Part shown: positions 9,921 to 24,167 of the stretch, one piece after another | Numbering within the stretch: position 1 is the first letter of the stretch | Layout: each line of letters opens with the position of its first letter | Assembly: GCA_027604685.1 (NCBI GenBank) | Contig: JADHYX010000144.1 | Span: forward strand, 17,886 to 50,035 | Direction: 5' to 3' | DNA length: 32,150 bases | From: Lobulomyces angularis | Taxonomy: Eukaryota > Chytridiomycota > Chytridiomycetes > Lobulomycetales > Lobulomycetaceae | Program-made: the position numbers and the translations under genes | Notes under the pieces: generated by a model | Database searches by the model: none | The model's input: the letters and a program-made list of their open reading frames with translations, nothing else | What the model was told of the DNA's origin: nothing

Positions 9921-12464
9921 ATGGAATATTCTGATCTTTTAACAAATTATTTCTTTACTTCTATTGAGAACTTACTTAATATATCTGTCTCTGGTAACAA
10001 TATAAGCACGGATCTTATTAAAAATATTAGATTTGTTATGGCCTTTACCACATTCAATAAACTCCACAAATTACCCGTTAGAATTGATCAAATTTGATAA
10101 AATAGAATTGGATGATTGTTCATTGTCAGACGAAACTTGCAAAACCTTGTTAAATTCACTGAAAATTACAATTAACTCCTTAAGAAGCAAATGCAATTAT
10201 GATGTTACTAATTCAAGCGCTCTGTTATTTAAAATAAAATTTAAAATAGATTTTGATGACATTTTGAATCCTCAACAGTTGCTTCATGTGGATGAAAGTT
10301 ACGTGTTGACAGTAAGTCCAAAGTTGATGGAAATACAAGCAAAAACTAGCATTGGATTTATTTATGCAATGCAAACACTTTCTCAACTAGTTATTTCCAC
10401 AAAAAAGAACTGCTATATAGCTGCAGGTTTTTTAACGAAAAAGAAGTTCGTGCAACTTAATTTTTGTATGTTTTTTAGCTCAAATTATAGATAAACCAAG
10501 ATTTTCCCATAGAGGATTTATGTTGGATTCTTCTAGAAATTTTTTTTCTGTAAATGACATTAAAAGGCAATTAGGTTTTTAAAAAAAAAAGCAAACTTTA
10601 AACATTGTTTATTAAAAAACAAAGATGCTATGTTTCATACAAAGCTTAACGTTCTGCATTGGCACATTTATGATGCACAGTCTTTTCCAATAAAATGGGA
10701 ATACGATGGCGGTAGATTGTATAAAAATTCGGCATATAAGTGGGATGATGGTTCTCTGAAAGTTTATAGTAAAAATTTGTTTTTTCACGGTTATTTACAT
10801 CAAGTATTTCTTTGAAAGGCAAAAATGATGTTAAGGACATAATTGACTATGCTTTTCAACTTGGTATTAGGATAATTCCTGAGTTTGACATGCCTGGCCA
10901 CACAACTGTTTTTTCTAAAGCTTATCCTGAAATTATGAAGTGCGCTGATTTTGGTCCGGGGTAATTTAGTTTTATTGATCCATAAAAAACCAAAACTGCA
11001 ATTTTAATAGGTTTGATGGACAAAAAGGATTTAACTGGGTGAAGCGCAGATGCAACCAGCCTCCTTGTGGACAATTAAATCCAGATGCAGAAAAGACGTA
11101 TGTAATAATTGAACAGTTTTTAAAGGACATGGGGGAATGGGTAACGCATTTAATTGCTTTTGAATCATATTTATACACTTATAGTTTCCAGACCATTATC
11201 AACATTTGGGTTTTGATGAAGTTAACCCTATGTGTTGGGGATTTCCATCAAATGATTTAAATCACGTAACCGATAAAATAGTGAAATTTGGAAAACTGGT
11301 TTTGGAAATTCAAAAAAAAAATAATAAAATTTTTCTTGGTTGGGATGGTAAGATTGAAAAAATCTACTCTTTGATATTTATATACATTTTTTTTTTTCTT
11401 TCAAAAATTGTTTTTTTGATGTAAAAAAAAAAAAAAAAATTAATCAAAATTTAATCTTTATGGCCATTTTAAAAAGAGGTTATACAGAGTTATAATTTCT
11501 CTGCATCAGCGGAGATATTTGGCAATAGTGTTATTAATACTGATAATGCTATTGTTCAAGTATGGAGTAGCTCAGGTAAACAGAGAATAGAAATAAAAAC
11601 TTTACTACTTTTCTTTATAGCCGCTTCAGGAAATATTGATCCAATAAGTATTGGGGTAGATCCTACAACAAATTCAAATTCTATGATAGAAGTTTCAACA
11701 AAACTAGGCTATAAAACTATTGCTTCTCCTTCGGACTTTTGGTATTTAGACTGTGGCCCACAAGGTTTTTTAATATCAATATGCTTTGAAAAATTTAGTA
11801 AAGCCTTTTGTTTTAGTCCCTTGGTGTGCTGATAAGTTTGATAACAATAAGCCAGTTTGGCACAGCTGGAAAAAAATGTATGATTTTAATCCTACCAAAA
11901 GCATTACAAATAAAGAAAAGGTAATTGGCGGGGAAGCAGCTTTATGGTCTGAAGCTATTAAAGGTAAAGAAACAGTAAGCAAAAATTTGGTATTTTTAAA
12001 CTTTTTCTTTTTTTTGTTTATATTTTTAAGAAAACTCATTAGATTATGTAATATGGCCCAGATTGGCTGCAGTAGCGGAAAGGTTGTGGTCAAAAGAGGA
12101 GGTGATATTAAATGAAAGAACGGAGGCAAGATTAAACCGATTTCGATCCAGTTTAATAAATGAAATTTACATAAATGCCAGCATTACCTCAAATTTTGAA
12201 GGAAAATTGGACAATTATTATAGAGTAGAGTGGTGCGATTTTAATTTGAATTCTGATTCTCAAAAGGCTATTGATTCAGGATACCCTGGTATTTTTTACT
12301 ATTTTTTTATTCTTATTGACATTTAAATTCTAATATGATTTTTTTTATAAGGAATTGTTAAAAATGATTCAAAGGAATATTACGATTATTGTGAAACTGC
12401 TAAAAATTACAAAACAAATTCACTTAAATATTCTGTACCTAATAGAGTAGAATATCCCTTTTAA
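9921..12464 (+). CDS. Beta-N-acetylhexosaminidase, glycoside hydrolase family 20
   Basis: Twelve exons: 9921-9993, 10031-10426, 10479-10574, 10625-10768, 10819-10960, 11011-11140, 11185-11347, 11510-11575, 11621-11764, 11817-11963, 12031-12288, 12352-12464. The model is 623 residues. GH20 landmarks are LLWPLPHSIN, IDKPRFSHRGFMLDSSRNFF, LNVLHWHIYDAQSFP, GIRIIPEFDMPGHT, the catalytic pair D338-E339 in HLGFDEV, ASPSDFWYLDCGPQ, VIGGEAALWSEAI and WPRLAAVAERLWS. It should remove terminal GlcNAc/GalNAc from chitin fragments and glycoconjugates. In the catalytic motif F337 replaces the usual second glycine of HxGGDE. The N-terminus is uncertain: exon 1 encodes no signal peptide although these enzymes are normally secreted or vacuolar. 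The acceptor before exon 10 is ambiguous, since AG at 11798 and AG at 11816 both keep frame and differ by six residues. Confidence 0.88.
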
Positions 12465-12611
12465 CAAAAATATTAGAAATTGAAAGTGTATAAATTAGAT
12501 TAATTTTTTTACATAATGAAAATCAAAAAAAAAAACTATGTTAGGATACAGGAATGAAATTTTTGAAATTAAAAAAGAAAAAACAAAAAAAAAAATTTAA
12601 CTAATTTAATA

Positions 12612-15600
12612 TTATATGGTACAATATTGTTTTAAAATGTATTCAGCGAGGCCGTAAGATCCATTTGAACAATATATAAGATGAAGGTTATAGGCTGCTT
12701 CGTATTTTAAATCAAAAGATTCATTCTAAAGAAATGAAGATAAGTTCAAAAATTGTTTTAAATTTGGTTAAAACCTTTGAAGAGTTACTTGGGAGTTCTG
12801 AAAGCTGTAGAACCTTTTGATAGTATGGTACCGCTAGAAATAGATTGCCTGTTTGGTGAAAAGCTCTTGCTAAGTTGTAGTGCGCTTCTTGCTCCTTACC
12901 AATAGATTTTAATACATCAAAGTATTTAAAAAAAAAAGTAAATCCTTTTAGCAAATACATATGTCGATCCAAACACCTTCTACTTAAACTGGCAGCGATA
13001 AATGAATAGCCTATACTTAAATTTAACATAGGGTCATCTGGAACGCTTTTGTAAGCTTGAAAAAAAAAGCCTACCAAAAATTTAATTTATGATTAAAAAA
13101 AAAAGTTGAGAAAAAAGAAGTTGTTTTTAAGCAAGTTTATTTTAAAAAATAAAAAACTTCACCTATTGCCTGTTCATATGACTTTCCCATAACAGCATGA
13201 TGACCATAAAAAATAAAAAAAACTGGGTCCTCTATATTTTTTTCGATTTTTAATTTCATTTCCCTATGCAAGAACTTCTGGAACATTGCTGAAGCGTATA
13301 TTGGAACGGATTTTCCATCAGCTCTTAAAAAAACCAGTTAATAGCCAAATTAATTTACTATTCTGACCCATTAAAAGTTGCATTGTATAGCCTAAAAATA
13401 TCACTAAATCCACATTTAACATGTAGTAACCATCTTAGGACTTCGACAGCTCTATAATAATCCTTCAAATACACAGCAGATGCTAGCTGATGCAGTTTTA
13501 AGGTAAGCCTTCTATCTTCGTTATAATTAAAGCAATGACAGTCGGACATCACATTAAAGATTTGTTGCGCATCTTCACTTCTACCAGTTTTGGTTAATAT
13601 CAAAGCTTGCTGAGAACAACGGACGAATTATAAAATGCATTCAGCAAAAAAATCATACCTTAAAAAATATTTCGTACCATCTGTCCATTGTTAGTCCTTG
13701 AAACATGGTACTTTCCTTTTGTTCTCCAGTGTTTTCATCGTCAACTTTTTTTGGAAAAAATGTCTGTACATAATACTTTTCAATATTGCTAAATGAAGTG
13801 CTTCTTTTATCTTTTTTATTAAAAAAGTATGAATGCGATATAAATTTTGATGTCAAATTTCTTGAAGTCCTAAGATAATTCACCTATAAACTGGGGATGA
13901 AACTTTTTTTTTTTTTTCAAACAAAAAAAAAAAAAATACCATGGAAATTCTATCTTTAAAAATTTTGTTGTAAAGAAATTCCAATTTTTCAGATTCTTTA
14001 ATATTTTCTTTTATCCTTTCAGCCTCGAAAATTTTTTTCTCAAAATTCTTTCTATTTCTTTCGGCTTTTGAATCCATTCCCTCGACATTTATAGTAGATT
14101 CCATTTCTTCAGAAGTTTCATCCAACTCTTCCTCTTCGATATAACTTCCATCAGACTTTTCACTTTCCATATTTTGCTGAGGTTCCTTCAAAACCTTTTT
14201 CTTTTTCATCAAATATCTGCTGTGAGTCCTCTTCTTAGGTTTGACATTTGCACTTAACTTTGAGGCCAGATCAACTATAGCCAGAAATATTGTTAAGAAT
14301 AAAATAGGAAATTTCTAGCAAACCTTCTCGAATTAAGACTAGAGCTTTTTCATCCTCACCAAGGTCCTCATATGCCTCTGCTAACTTTAATTTGTTCTCA
14401 TTATCATTAGGGTCCAGTTCTATAACTAAAAAAAATAGATTATTTCAAAAGCAGAAAAACAAATCCTTACCCAGTTCCAACAACTTCGCACATGTCACTA
14501 AATTTCCCAAGTTTTGATGGCATTCAGCCATTTTGGAACAGGTTAAAATACAACTTTCGTTGTCCATTTCGTTTTTATAGTTTAGAATTTGCAAAGCATT
14601 TGTATACATTCTATGTTTCATGTAAGCATCTACAACCATAATGTAGAGTTCACTAAACTTTTCAGGTTCATAATTGAATAAGCAATTGAAGTGCTAGGTA
14701 AAGTTAATATGTTAAAGTGCGTTTTTTCAACCTTTCCTGCAGTTTGCGATTGATTTAGTCGAAGCCTAGAAACACCTAACTGAATTCTCAGCTGTATGGG
14801 TACCCAAACCTCCTGTGGCTCACCAGGTATGTCGAATTCTTCATCAGTATCATCCAAATCTGCCATTGCTTGATCAAAATCGGCAATGTAGTAGATTGAG
14901 TCACTGTTTAAACAGTTTGATGTTCCTTTTAGTCTTCTACATCCTTCTTTAATTACAAAAATGGCTCTTTCGCTATCTCCAATTTCTAAATAAAATCCCG
15001 CCAATTTATTTAATAGTTCATAGTTCATTCTGAAATTTGGACAAATCATTCTAGAACCCAAACTGAACTCAGAAACAACTTCTTCATCGTCATCATCCCA
15101 CTCTTCATCAGCTTCTTCTGCAAAATTAAAAATATTTTAAAATAAAAATCCAAATAGATTAAGTAGTATAACCAGCCTGCTGTTTTGATAAGGGGAAGCT
15201 TTTATCGGCGTCAAATACCTGCTCGTATAAAGCAATGGCTGAATGAACATCCCGTACTTTAATATAAATTTTTACTACTTCTTGTATAACATCCATGTTA
15301 AAAGGAGCATGTTTTAAAATGGAAAGATAGCCATTTATTGCCTATAAAATTTTTAAATAAATGCTAAACGCTACATTTATTAGTTTTGAACTAACTTTAT
15401 GATACCTGCCTTGTTCATAATAAGAAAAAGATAAATCCCAAATAGCCTCCACGTCAGTTGGATCAGAAGAAACTAGTTTTTGTAAACAAAACAATGCCTG
15501 TGAGGTCTGCTTTGCGTTTCTACATGTGAAATGAAAAAAATTTTATCAAGCTAAATATTTTCTTACAAGGATGCTTTGTACAGCCTTCTCCATAAATCAG

Positions 15601-16208
15601 CATCTTTGCGCTTTAACAATGCAGCACATAAATAGGCAGCAAAACTTTTTGTTAATTTAGCATTTTAATTGCAATTTTCAAGAAAAAAGTATATTTGAAA
15701 GAAAATATCGTATAAAATTTTCTCACCTTTTCTTAGGATGAATATCTTCCCAAAAAGACCCGAGAGAAATCCATGGCTCTGGATAATTTGGAGACGTTTT
15801 TAAGATATCTAACACAATTTCGGCAGCTTTCGTAACGTCTCCACTCATATATTCCCCATTAGCTTCACCCTTTCATGAATAAAATATGAAAAGTAGATTT
15901 TGTGGTTAAATACCATGCGAAGTCTCTGCTCCTCTGGTAGTGCTGTTAAGGCTCTTCTCTCCTGAATAAAATGAATAAAAAAGATAAAATTTTAATTTTA
16001 AATTTACCAAATAAGTAGTTTTTAATTTCTTTTTACTACCGTCTTCTTCATAGTGTTTAAAATCAATCTCATCTTTAAATAAATAATTCGAAACATCCAC
16101 ATTTAAATCATTAGTAGTAGATCTAACAATCTCTTCAATATCTTCTGGTAGAAATGCTTCTAATTCTTCATCTTCATTGTCTTCAAAGGTATTTTCAATA
16201 TCATCCAT
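12612..16208 (-). CDS. TFIIIC TPR subunit (Tfc4/Sfc4/GTF3C3 homologue)
   Basis: Fifteen exons: 16208-16008, 15961-15914, 15869-15727, 15644-15567, 15519-15396, 15341-15173, 15117-14732, 14693-14471, 14425-14324, 14274-13940, 13883-13659, 13609-13368, 13323-13163, 13070-12775, 12725-12612. They join into 948 residues, close to the family's usual length. The N-terminus is acidic, followed by ERRALTALPEEQR and a GEANGEY-type start of the first TPR array. A middle acidic insert (EEADEEWDDDDEE) separates the first and second TPR arrays, and a charged lysine/glutamate-rich linker follows. The C-terminal array carries SVPDDPMLNLSIGY, EAHYNLARAFHQTGNLFLAV and KYEAAYNLHLIY, near-diagnostic for GTF3C3. 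The protein scaffolds TFIIIC on A-box promoters of tRNA and 5S genes and recruits TFIIIB in the nucleus. Introns are 38-92 nt. One acceptor (exon 4) follows AACAAAAAG, without a pyrimidine tract. Confidence 0.93.
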
Positions 16209-16482
16209 TTTTTCCAAATTCTTTAAATTTTTGCCCCCATTAGATAGATATTAATACTTTATTGATTAATACAAATACTTATTATATTTACTACATTCGT
16301 GTCCATTTATTAAGATGGACATATAATATATTTTATTGAGCATAAATTTAAATCAAGAGGCAAAATTTACTTTATTTTCTATTTTATCAACTAAAATATC
16401 AAAAAGCTTCTATATTTATTTAAGTATGACAAAAAATTATAAATCAGCATGATAGTCATTAGCAGTGAAAATTTTTTTTATC

Positions 16483-17816
16483 TCAAAGTTTATTTTGCAA
16501 ATTGGTAAAATTTTCAACACATGTGTTTATCAGTTTAAAACTAATACTGTATGTGTTTGGCACAGTTAAGTTTAAATTTTTCTTTTGTATTGCTAAATTT
16601 ACTTCTTCTATTGGAAACCTGCCAAAAAAAAAAAAAAAAAAAAAAAATTTTAATTTAATTTTTTTTATCTCTTTTTTACCATTTGGCATCCTCTAATTCT
16701 TCGTCAATAAGCAAAATTTCTTCTGTCTCAGCTTCAGCAATACATCCGAAAATCAGTTGCGATGGGAATGGCCAAGGTTGACTAGACTGATATCTGACAA
16801 TTCATATATTTAGTAAGTATTTGAACGAAAATATTTCTTACTGGACATTTTTAATTTGAACATTAGTTTCTTCTTGAACTTCCCTTGCACAAGCCTCTTC
16901 TAAACTAAAAAGACATTCAGTACTCTTTAAATATTTAAATTTAAACCTTTCACCGGGTTCACAAAATCCAGCAATACAAGAATACATGTTTTTTGGCCAA
17001 ATTGACTGTCTTCCCAAAAGAATTTTTTTTTTATCTTGAGAGACTACAGCTGTTATTACTACGGGATCCGTTCTAGGAAAACTAACATTGCGAACACCTT
17101 TATGTGTTAGACAGTCTTCACTTTCGCATTTTCTTTAAGATAATATTAATATTAAATATTTTATAAATCATAAAACCTTTTGTGCCCTCCCTCAATAGAG
17201 GTAGTTTCACCACCACACAGAGAGCAAAAAATGTTACTTGCATTCCAATCCAGGAGTGCTCTTGAGTGACCCACAAAGGCTCCTTCAAGTTTAGGCAATG
17301 AAAACACTGTCGGACTAAAAAATATTTGTAAAATTACAATCAAATAAAATTCGTTCAAGGAAACGGAAATTGACAAAAAAATTATATAGAATAGAAAAAT
17401 TCTGTATTTACCGAAACGCTTTAAACTCTCCTTCCGTCTCCAGATGATTAACAAGAGTTTTTAAATTTGAAGCATCTAGAGCAAAGTAACTAACTTTTGT
17501 AATTTTATCGACTCCTCTAAAGATTTTTTTAACCAATAAACATTAAAATTTATGCATACAGAAATACGGTGGGAGGCTTGGATACAATGAAGTTTTTCAA
17601 GGTGTCATAGGAGGAATATTTTAAAGTTGCAGGTCCGTCATTTTTTTCAAACAGTGGGTCACCATTATTGAAGATTAAAATTTTTTGAGGTGAAGAATTC
17701 TCAATAGAAGCAGTCTTCCTTAAAGTAGACTAACTTCTGTGTTTAGTATCAAGAAGGTTGTATAAGGGACTTACAGATCTGTCAAGTGAATTCCCTGAAA
17801 AGAAATGAGACTGCAT
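16483..17816 (-). CDS. NADH pyrophosphatase, Nudix family (NUDT12/Npy1 type), probably peroxisomal
   Basis: Eight exons (17816-17775, 17729-17560, 17516-17412, 17314-17177, 17132-16947, 16904-16842, 16793-16680, 16618-16483) encode 317 residues ending in TGA. The start HFFSGNSLDRS resembles the N-terminal FAGNPLNR motif of fungal Npy1. A four-cysteine zinc ribbon lies at C136, C139, C154 and C159. It is followed by FPRTDPVVI and a Nudix box from G207 to V229 with E213, R221, E222, E225 and E226 in place; N228 replaces the usual glycine. SQPWPFPSQ at 239-247 is the signature of NADH-preferring Nudix hydrolases. The enzyme should cleave NADH/NAD to nicotinamide mononucleotide and AMP. The last three residues, NKL, look like a PTS1 peroxisomal signal, matching known peroxisomal homologues. 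It lies head-to-tail with the TFIIIC gene, 274 bases upstream of that gene's start codon. Confidence 0.92.
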
Positions 17817-18132
17817 CTTACTTGTTTTCAACAAGCTAATATTTTTTGAAAAAAGTTTAAAAATGTTGAAAAATGTGAAATTTATTAAAAATTAAATAAC
17901 TAAATTGTATATATCTTAATTGTTCAATTTTATGAAAAAAATTACTCCATAAAAAAATTTGGGCGCTATTTGAAACTTCCACGAACTATAAACCATTAAG
18001 AAAGTAGTTCAATTTTTCATGGTTCTGATTTTTCAATTTTGATGAATCTTGTATTAAAAGTATTTTTCTCAATGTTCTAGAACTTGGAGAAATTTTACTA
18101 AGTGAGAATTTACCTATACCTAAGTGTATAAA
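17817..18132. promoter_or_regulatory. Divergent intergenic region, 316 bases
   Basis: This separates the minus-strand NADH pyrophosphatase from the plus-strand 7TM gene and must hold both promoters. It is AT-rich, with no open frame or repeat of note. Confidence 0.45.
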
Positions 18133-19531
18133 ATGAATGCAACATTTGAGATAGCTGTAGAAGATGAAACAAATTCAATCAAGTGTGTTAGCAGTTATAA
18201 TGGCACTACATTTATTTTTTGTGGAGAACTATCCAACAATCTAAATTTAGTGTTGTCAATACTTTGCTTCTTAACTTCAATAATTGTAATGATTGTAATA
18301 CTCAATAATAAAGCAAGCTTTAGAAACCTAGATAAGCTTGTGATTGTTAGTCAAGTGTTTTCTATTTTTTCCTTTTTGGTTGACGTTATTTTGAACCTAA
18401 TGGGGTTACTTGTTGTCGAAAACTACGAATTTGGATGGGTGTATTTCGATATCATGTGGTGTGTTTACTTGATTTTCTATTTTCTTCATTTGGGTATTTT
18501 TGAAATTTTGGTAGTAAAAAGGTAATTGGTCCAGTTTAATGTTTTTAATGCCCTTCTTTTAATTAATACAGATTTTATTATATTGCAAACGCATTTTATG
18601 GCTTGCCGCGTTTTATTGAAGCTTCATTCATAGGTTTATCCATTTTAGTGTGTCTACACACAATTGCCCAGCATCTTCTGGTAAGCATCACTAAAATATG
18701 AAGAATTACAACAATTGTAGGTTGGAGCTTGCTATTTCGTATTAGATTATTATGCAGAAAACAATTTGGAGTTCTGTGCAGTAATTGATTATCAAAATTA
18801 TATTTATGCTGATATTGCTGCAACGATAAGTTACTGGTATAAAACTACATTAGATACAATATTAGGTAACCTTACGCCAATTTTAAATTTTGCTTTACAC
18901 TTTTAATAATTGTAAAATAAGGTTTGTGGATCGTTTACCTGTTTATAAATATAAAGTCTATTTATGCGGCTCTAAAAATTGCTGAAACGGAAAACTACAT
19001 GCATATGAGAAGTATGGATGCTGTCTTAGCTGTTAGAAAGAAATTTTTGATATTTTTGATCGGTTGGTTAGCGATCTTATGGATTACACTGGCTGGTTAT
19101 TCAATCAATAATATCTTTTACAAGCAGTATTCTAATGATTATGAAAGTAGTAAAAATTTATACAATGTAGTGGATACCTTTCTAAACTTTTTACGGTGTT
19201 TTGAGGTACGGATAACCTACAAACTTAATTTAAATTTTTGTCTAAATACTACAGATGCCTTTGTATTTTCAGTACTTAAATCAAATGAAATCTTTATTTT
19301 TGATGGGTAGTGGTCAATTTCCTGATTCTAATGGAAAATTTAAACCAAAAGTAGCTGTCACGGAATTATCTTCTGTTCAAAGCGATCCTACATGTAGCTT
19401 ATTAAGATCTGATGTAATGTATGTGTAAAATAACCTTTTTTTTTTTTTTACACTTTTTTTAATTTTAGGAATACGAGGAGGTGTTAGATATTATAAATAA
19501 TTTTTTATTGAAAAAACAATTAATTTTTTAA
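18133..19531 (+). CDS. Orphan seven-transmembrane receptor-like protein
   Basis: Exons 18133-18521, 18572-18680, 18721-18865, 18922-19205, 19255-19413 and 19469-19531 give 382 residues. I do not recognise a family. The N-terminus is polar with two N-glycosylation sequons (N2, N23). Seven hydrophobic segments follow at about 36-58, 68-94, 103-127, 145-175, 203-230, 255-276 and 294-316. A cytoplasmic tail with several serines ends the protein. C110 near the outer end of helix 3 and C185 in the presumed second outer loop could form the classic GPCR disulfide. Helix 3 ends in KRFYY rather than DRY, and helix 7 lacks NPxxY. The role is therefore inferred only from topology: a plasma-membrane sensor or receptor. 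If the last intron (19414-19468) is not removed, translation stops at 19428 with 366 residues. The T-rich tract before its AG favours splicing. Confidence 0.7.
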
Positions 19532-19954
19532 TTTTGATTACATTTTAAAATTGCTTTCGTGTTCATTTCTTACCGACAATAAATACACGTTAACTATATT
19601 TAAAATGAAGAAAAGCTACTTATTTTTTGTAATGATATTTTATATGTAGTTTATAGAAATTCAAACCTTTTGGTTAAAATTAGAAATTAGCAATATTTTT
19701 CTACAGCATTTTTTACGCAAAGAACAATAAACATTTTTGTGGGGTACTTAAAATCATGCAAACTTTTAGAATATCAAAGCCTTTGATTCACAGTAAATGA
19801 AAGATTGTAGCTGCTTCAACATGAATTATTTTTTTTACAAATGACTTAGAAATACTTCCCAAGATCGTTGTTACACAGCTTTTTCTGCATAAAAAGAAGG
19901 TTAAAAAAATTTCAGTAAATTATTATTATATCGTGACTTATAGAATATCAGTTT
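19532..19954. other. Intergenic region, 423 bases, no gene seen
   Basis: This is the 3' flank of the 7TM gene and the promoter side of prolyl-tRNA synthetase. It is AT-rich with moderate complexity. No open frame, RNA gene or repeat was recognised. Confidence 0.45.
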
Positions 19955-22459
<2,505 letters not shown>

Positions 22460-22695
22460 AAAAATTATATAATTTTATAATTTAGATCCTTTTTTCTTGT
22501 ATTAAATATTAAAATTAAAAAATGTAAAATTTTCAATTTGGTTAATAAAGAAGTTTAATTTTCAGCTTAAAAAAAGGAGCCAACGCCACAAATATCGTTG
22601 ATGTAAAAAAAAAAAAATATAAAAAAAAAAAATTTTTTTTATCTTTTTTTATATACCTTTTAAAAAAAATTATTAAATAAATTAAAAAGGGTATA

Positions 22696-24167
22696 ATGTC
22701 CGTTAGAAGAAATTCGGAAGTCCAGTTAAGGGTGGAGTTCAGTGAAATACTTACACAAAGACGAAAGTCAGATAACCAGCATACATTTTGTCAAAAGATA
22801 GATATAGGAAGAAAAGAGGAAGAAGATGGACACGAGGAAGAAGTCTTACTACTTCCACAGTCAAAATTATCACATCAAAGCTTTAATAAAAAAGCTAAAA
22901 AAAAATCTACACCATCACAACTTCAAAAATTCTTGGCTTTATTTTTTTTGGTTATTCAAACTAGCTCTATCTCATTGCTGCTGAGATACAGTTTCGTATC
23001 TACTAGTACTCCTTACCTCAAATCTAGCTCTATCTTTTTTAGTGAGTTGTTTAAATTCTGCATTGCCTCCCTCGTTTTGGTCTTTAAAAATGATTTTGAT
23101 TTTTTGGTAAATTTTATCTTTTACTGTAAAATTAATTAATTTTTTTTTTTTAATTTAGAAATTAAGTAAAATTTTTTTTAACGACGTTATGGATCAGAAA
23201 CAAAATTATATTATGGTGATACCAGCATTAATTTATGCTTTACAAAATAACTTATTATTCATGTAAAATAAAAAAATAAAACAATAATAAAAGCACGGCT
23301 TAAATTTAAAAAAAATACAAATAAATTTTTTTTTTTATAAAAAATTTAATTTAACAAAAATTTTATATTTTTTACAATTAGTGCAATTTCAAATTTAGAA
23401 CCAGCTACCTTTCAAATACTTAGTCAATCAAAAATTTTAACTACTGCAGTTTTTTCGTATTTTATGTTGCAAAAAAGATTTGCGAATCAAAAGATTTTTG
23501 CTTTAATTTTACTAATGGTTTCCGTAATATTAGTACAGTTTGGAATTGGAAAAAAAAGCGCTAGAATGGATGATAATCCAATGTTAGGTTATATGAGTGT
23601 CTTGTTGGCAGGTAACAAAAAATTTTTTATACTGTTTTAAATTTTTATTTTTATTTTTTAGCGACTAGCAGTGGATTTGCTAGTTGCTACTTTGAAAAAC
23701 AAGTAAAATCACCAAACAGTTGTATGTGGGTCAGAAACATTCAGCTAAGCTTCTTTTCAATCATATTCAGTTTTTTTATCATGATAATAAACGATTATGA
23801 TAAGATTACAAAAAATGCTGGTGGAATTTTTCAAGGATACAACTCCATTGTTTTTTTAGTGACATTAAATCAAGCGGTAGGAGGAATTATAGTTAGTCTC
23901 GTTTTAAAGTATGCAGATTCTGTAGTTAAAAATTTTGCGACAGCGTTGAGTATAGTATTTTCAAGTGTTATTTCAATGATGTTTTTCAACTTCGTTCCGT
24001 CAATATATTTTATTTTCGGGTGTTTTGGCGTTATTTCAGCGGTCTTCATTTATTCTTTTGAATTTAAGGCATTTTTAAATTCGAATAGTTTGAACGGTTT
24101 AAAGAATTTTTTAATTTTTTTCACCTCTTTAATTTTTTTTATATTCACCTTTTTTTTTTTTTTTTAA
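22696..24167 (+). CDS. Nucleotide-sugar transporter (SLC35A / UDP-galactose transporter-like)
   Basis: Four exons (22696-23106, 23159-23262, 23382-23611, 23662-24167) encode 416 residues. An unusually long hydrophilic N-terminus of about 75 residues precedes multiple membrane helices. Family landmarks are YALQNNLLFIAISNLEPATF, QILSQSKILTTAVFSYFMLQ, ATSSGFASCYFEKQVK, WVRNIQLS, NQAVGGIIVSLVLKYADSV and VKNFATALSIVFSSVIS. These match the SLC35A group that exchanges UDP-galactose, UDP-GlcNAc or CMP-sialic acid for the nucleoside monophosphate across the Golgi membrane. The substrate cannot be assigned from sequence. It could feed the GT31 enzyme elsewhere in the window, but this is inference. The last codons lie in a 15-base T run read as phenylalanines, so the exact C-terminus depends on that run's length. 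Confidence 0.9.

Noticed and set aside
10625..10815. Apparent premature TGA in the hexosaminidase frame at about 10813
   Set aside because: A 50-nt GT-AG intron (10769-10818) removes it and gives the family motif YSKNDVKDIIDYAF, so this is not a pseudogene.
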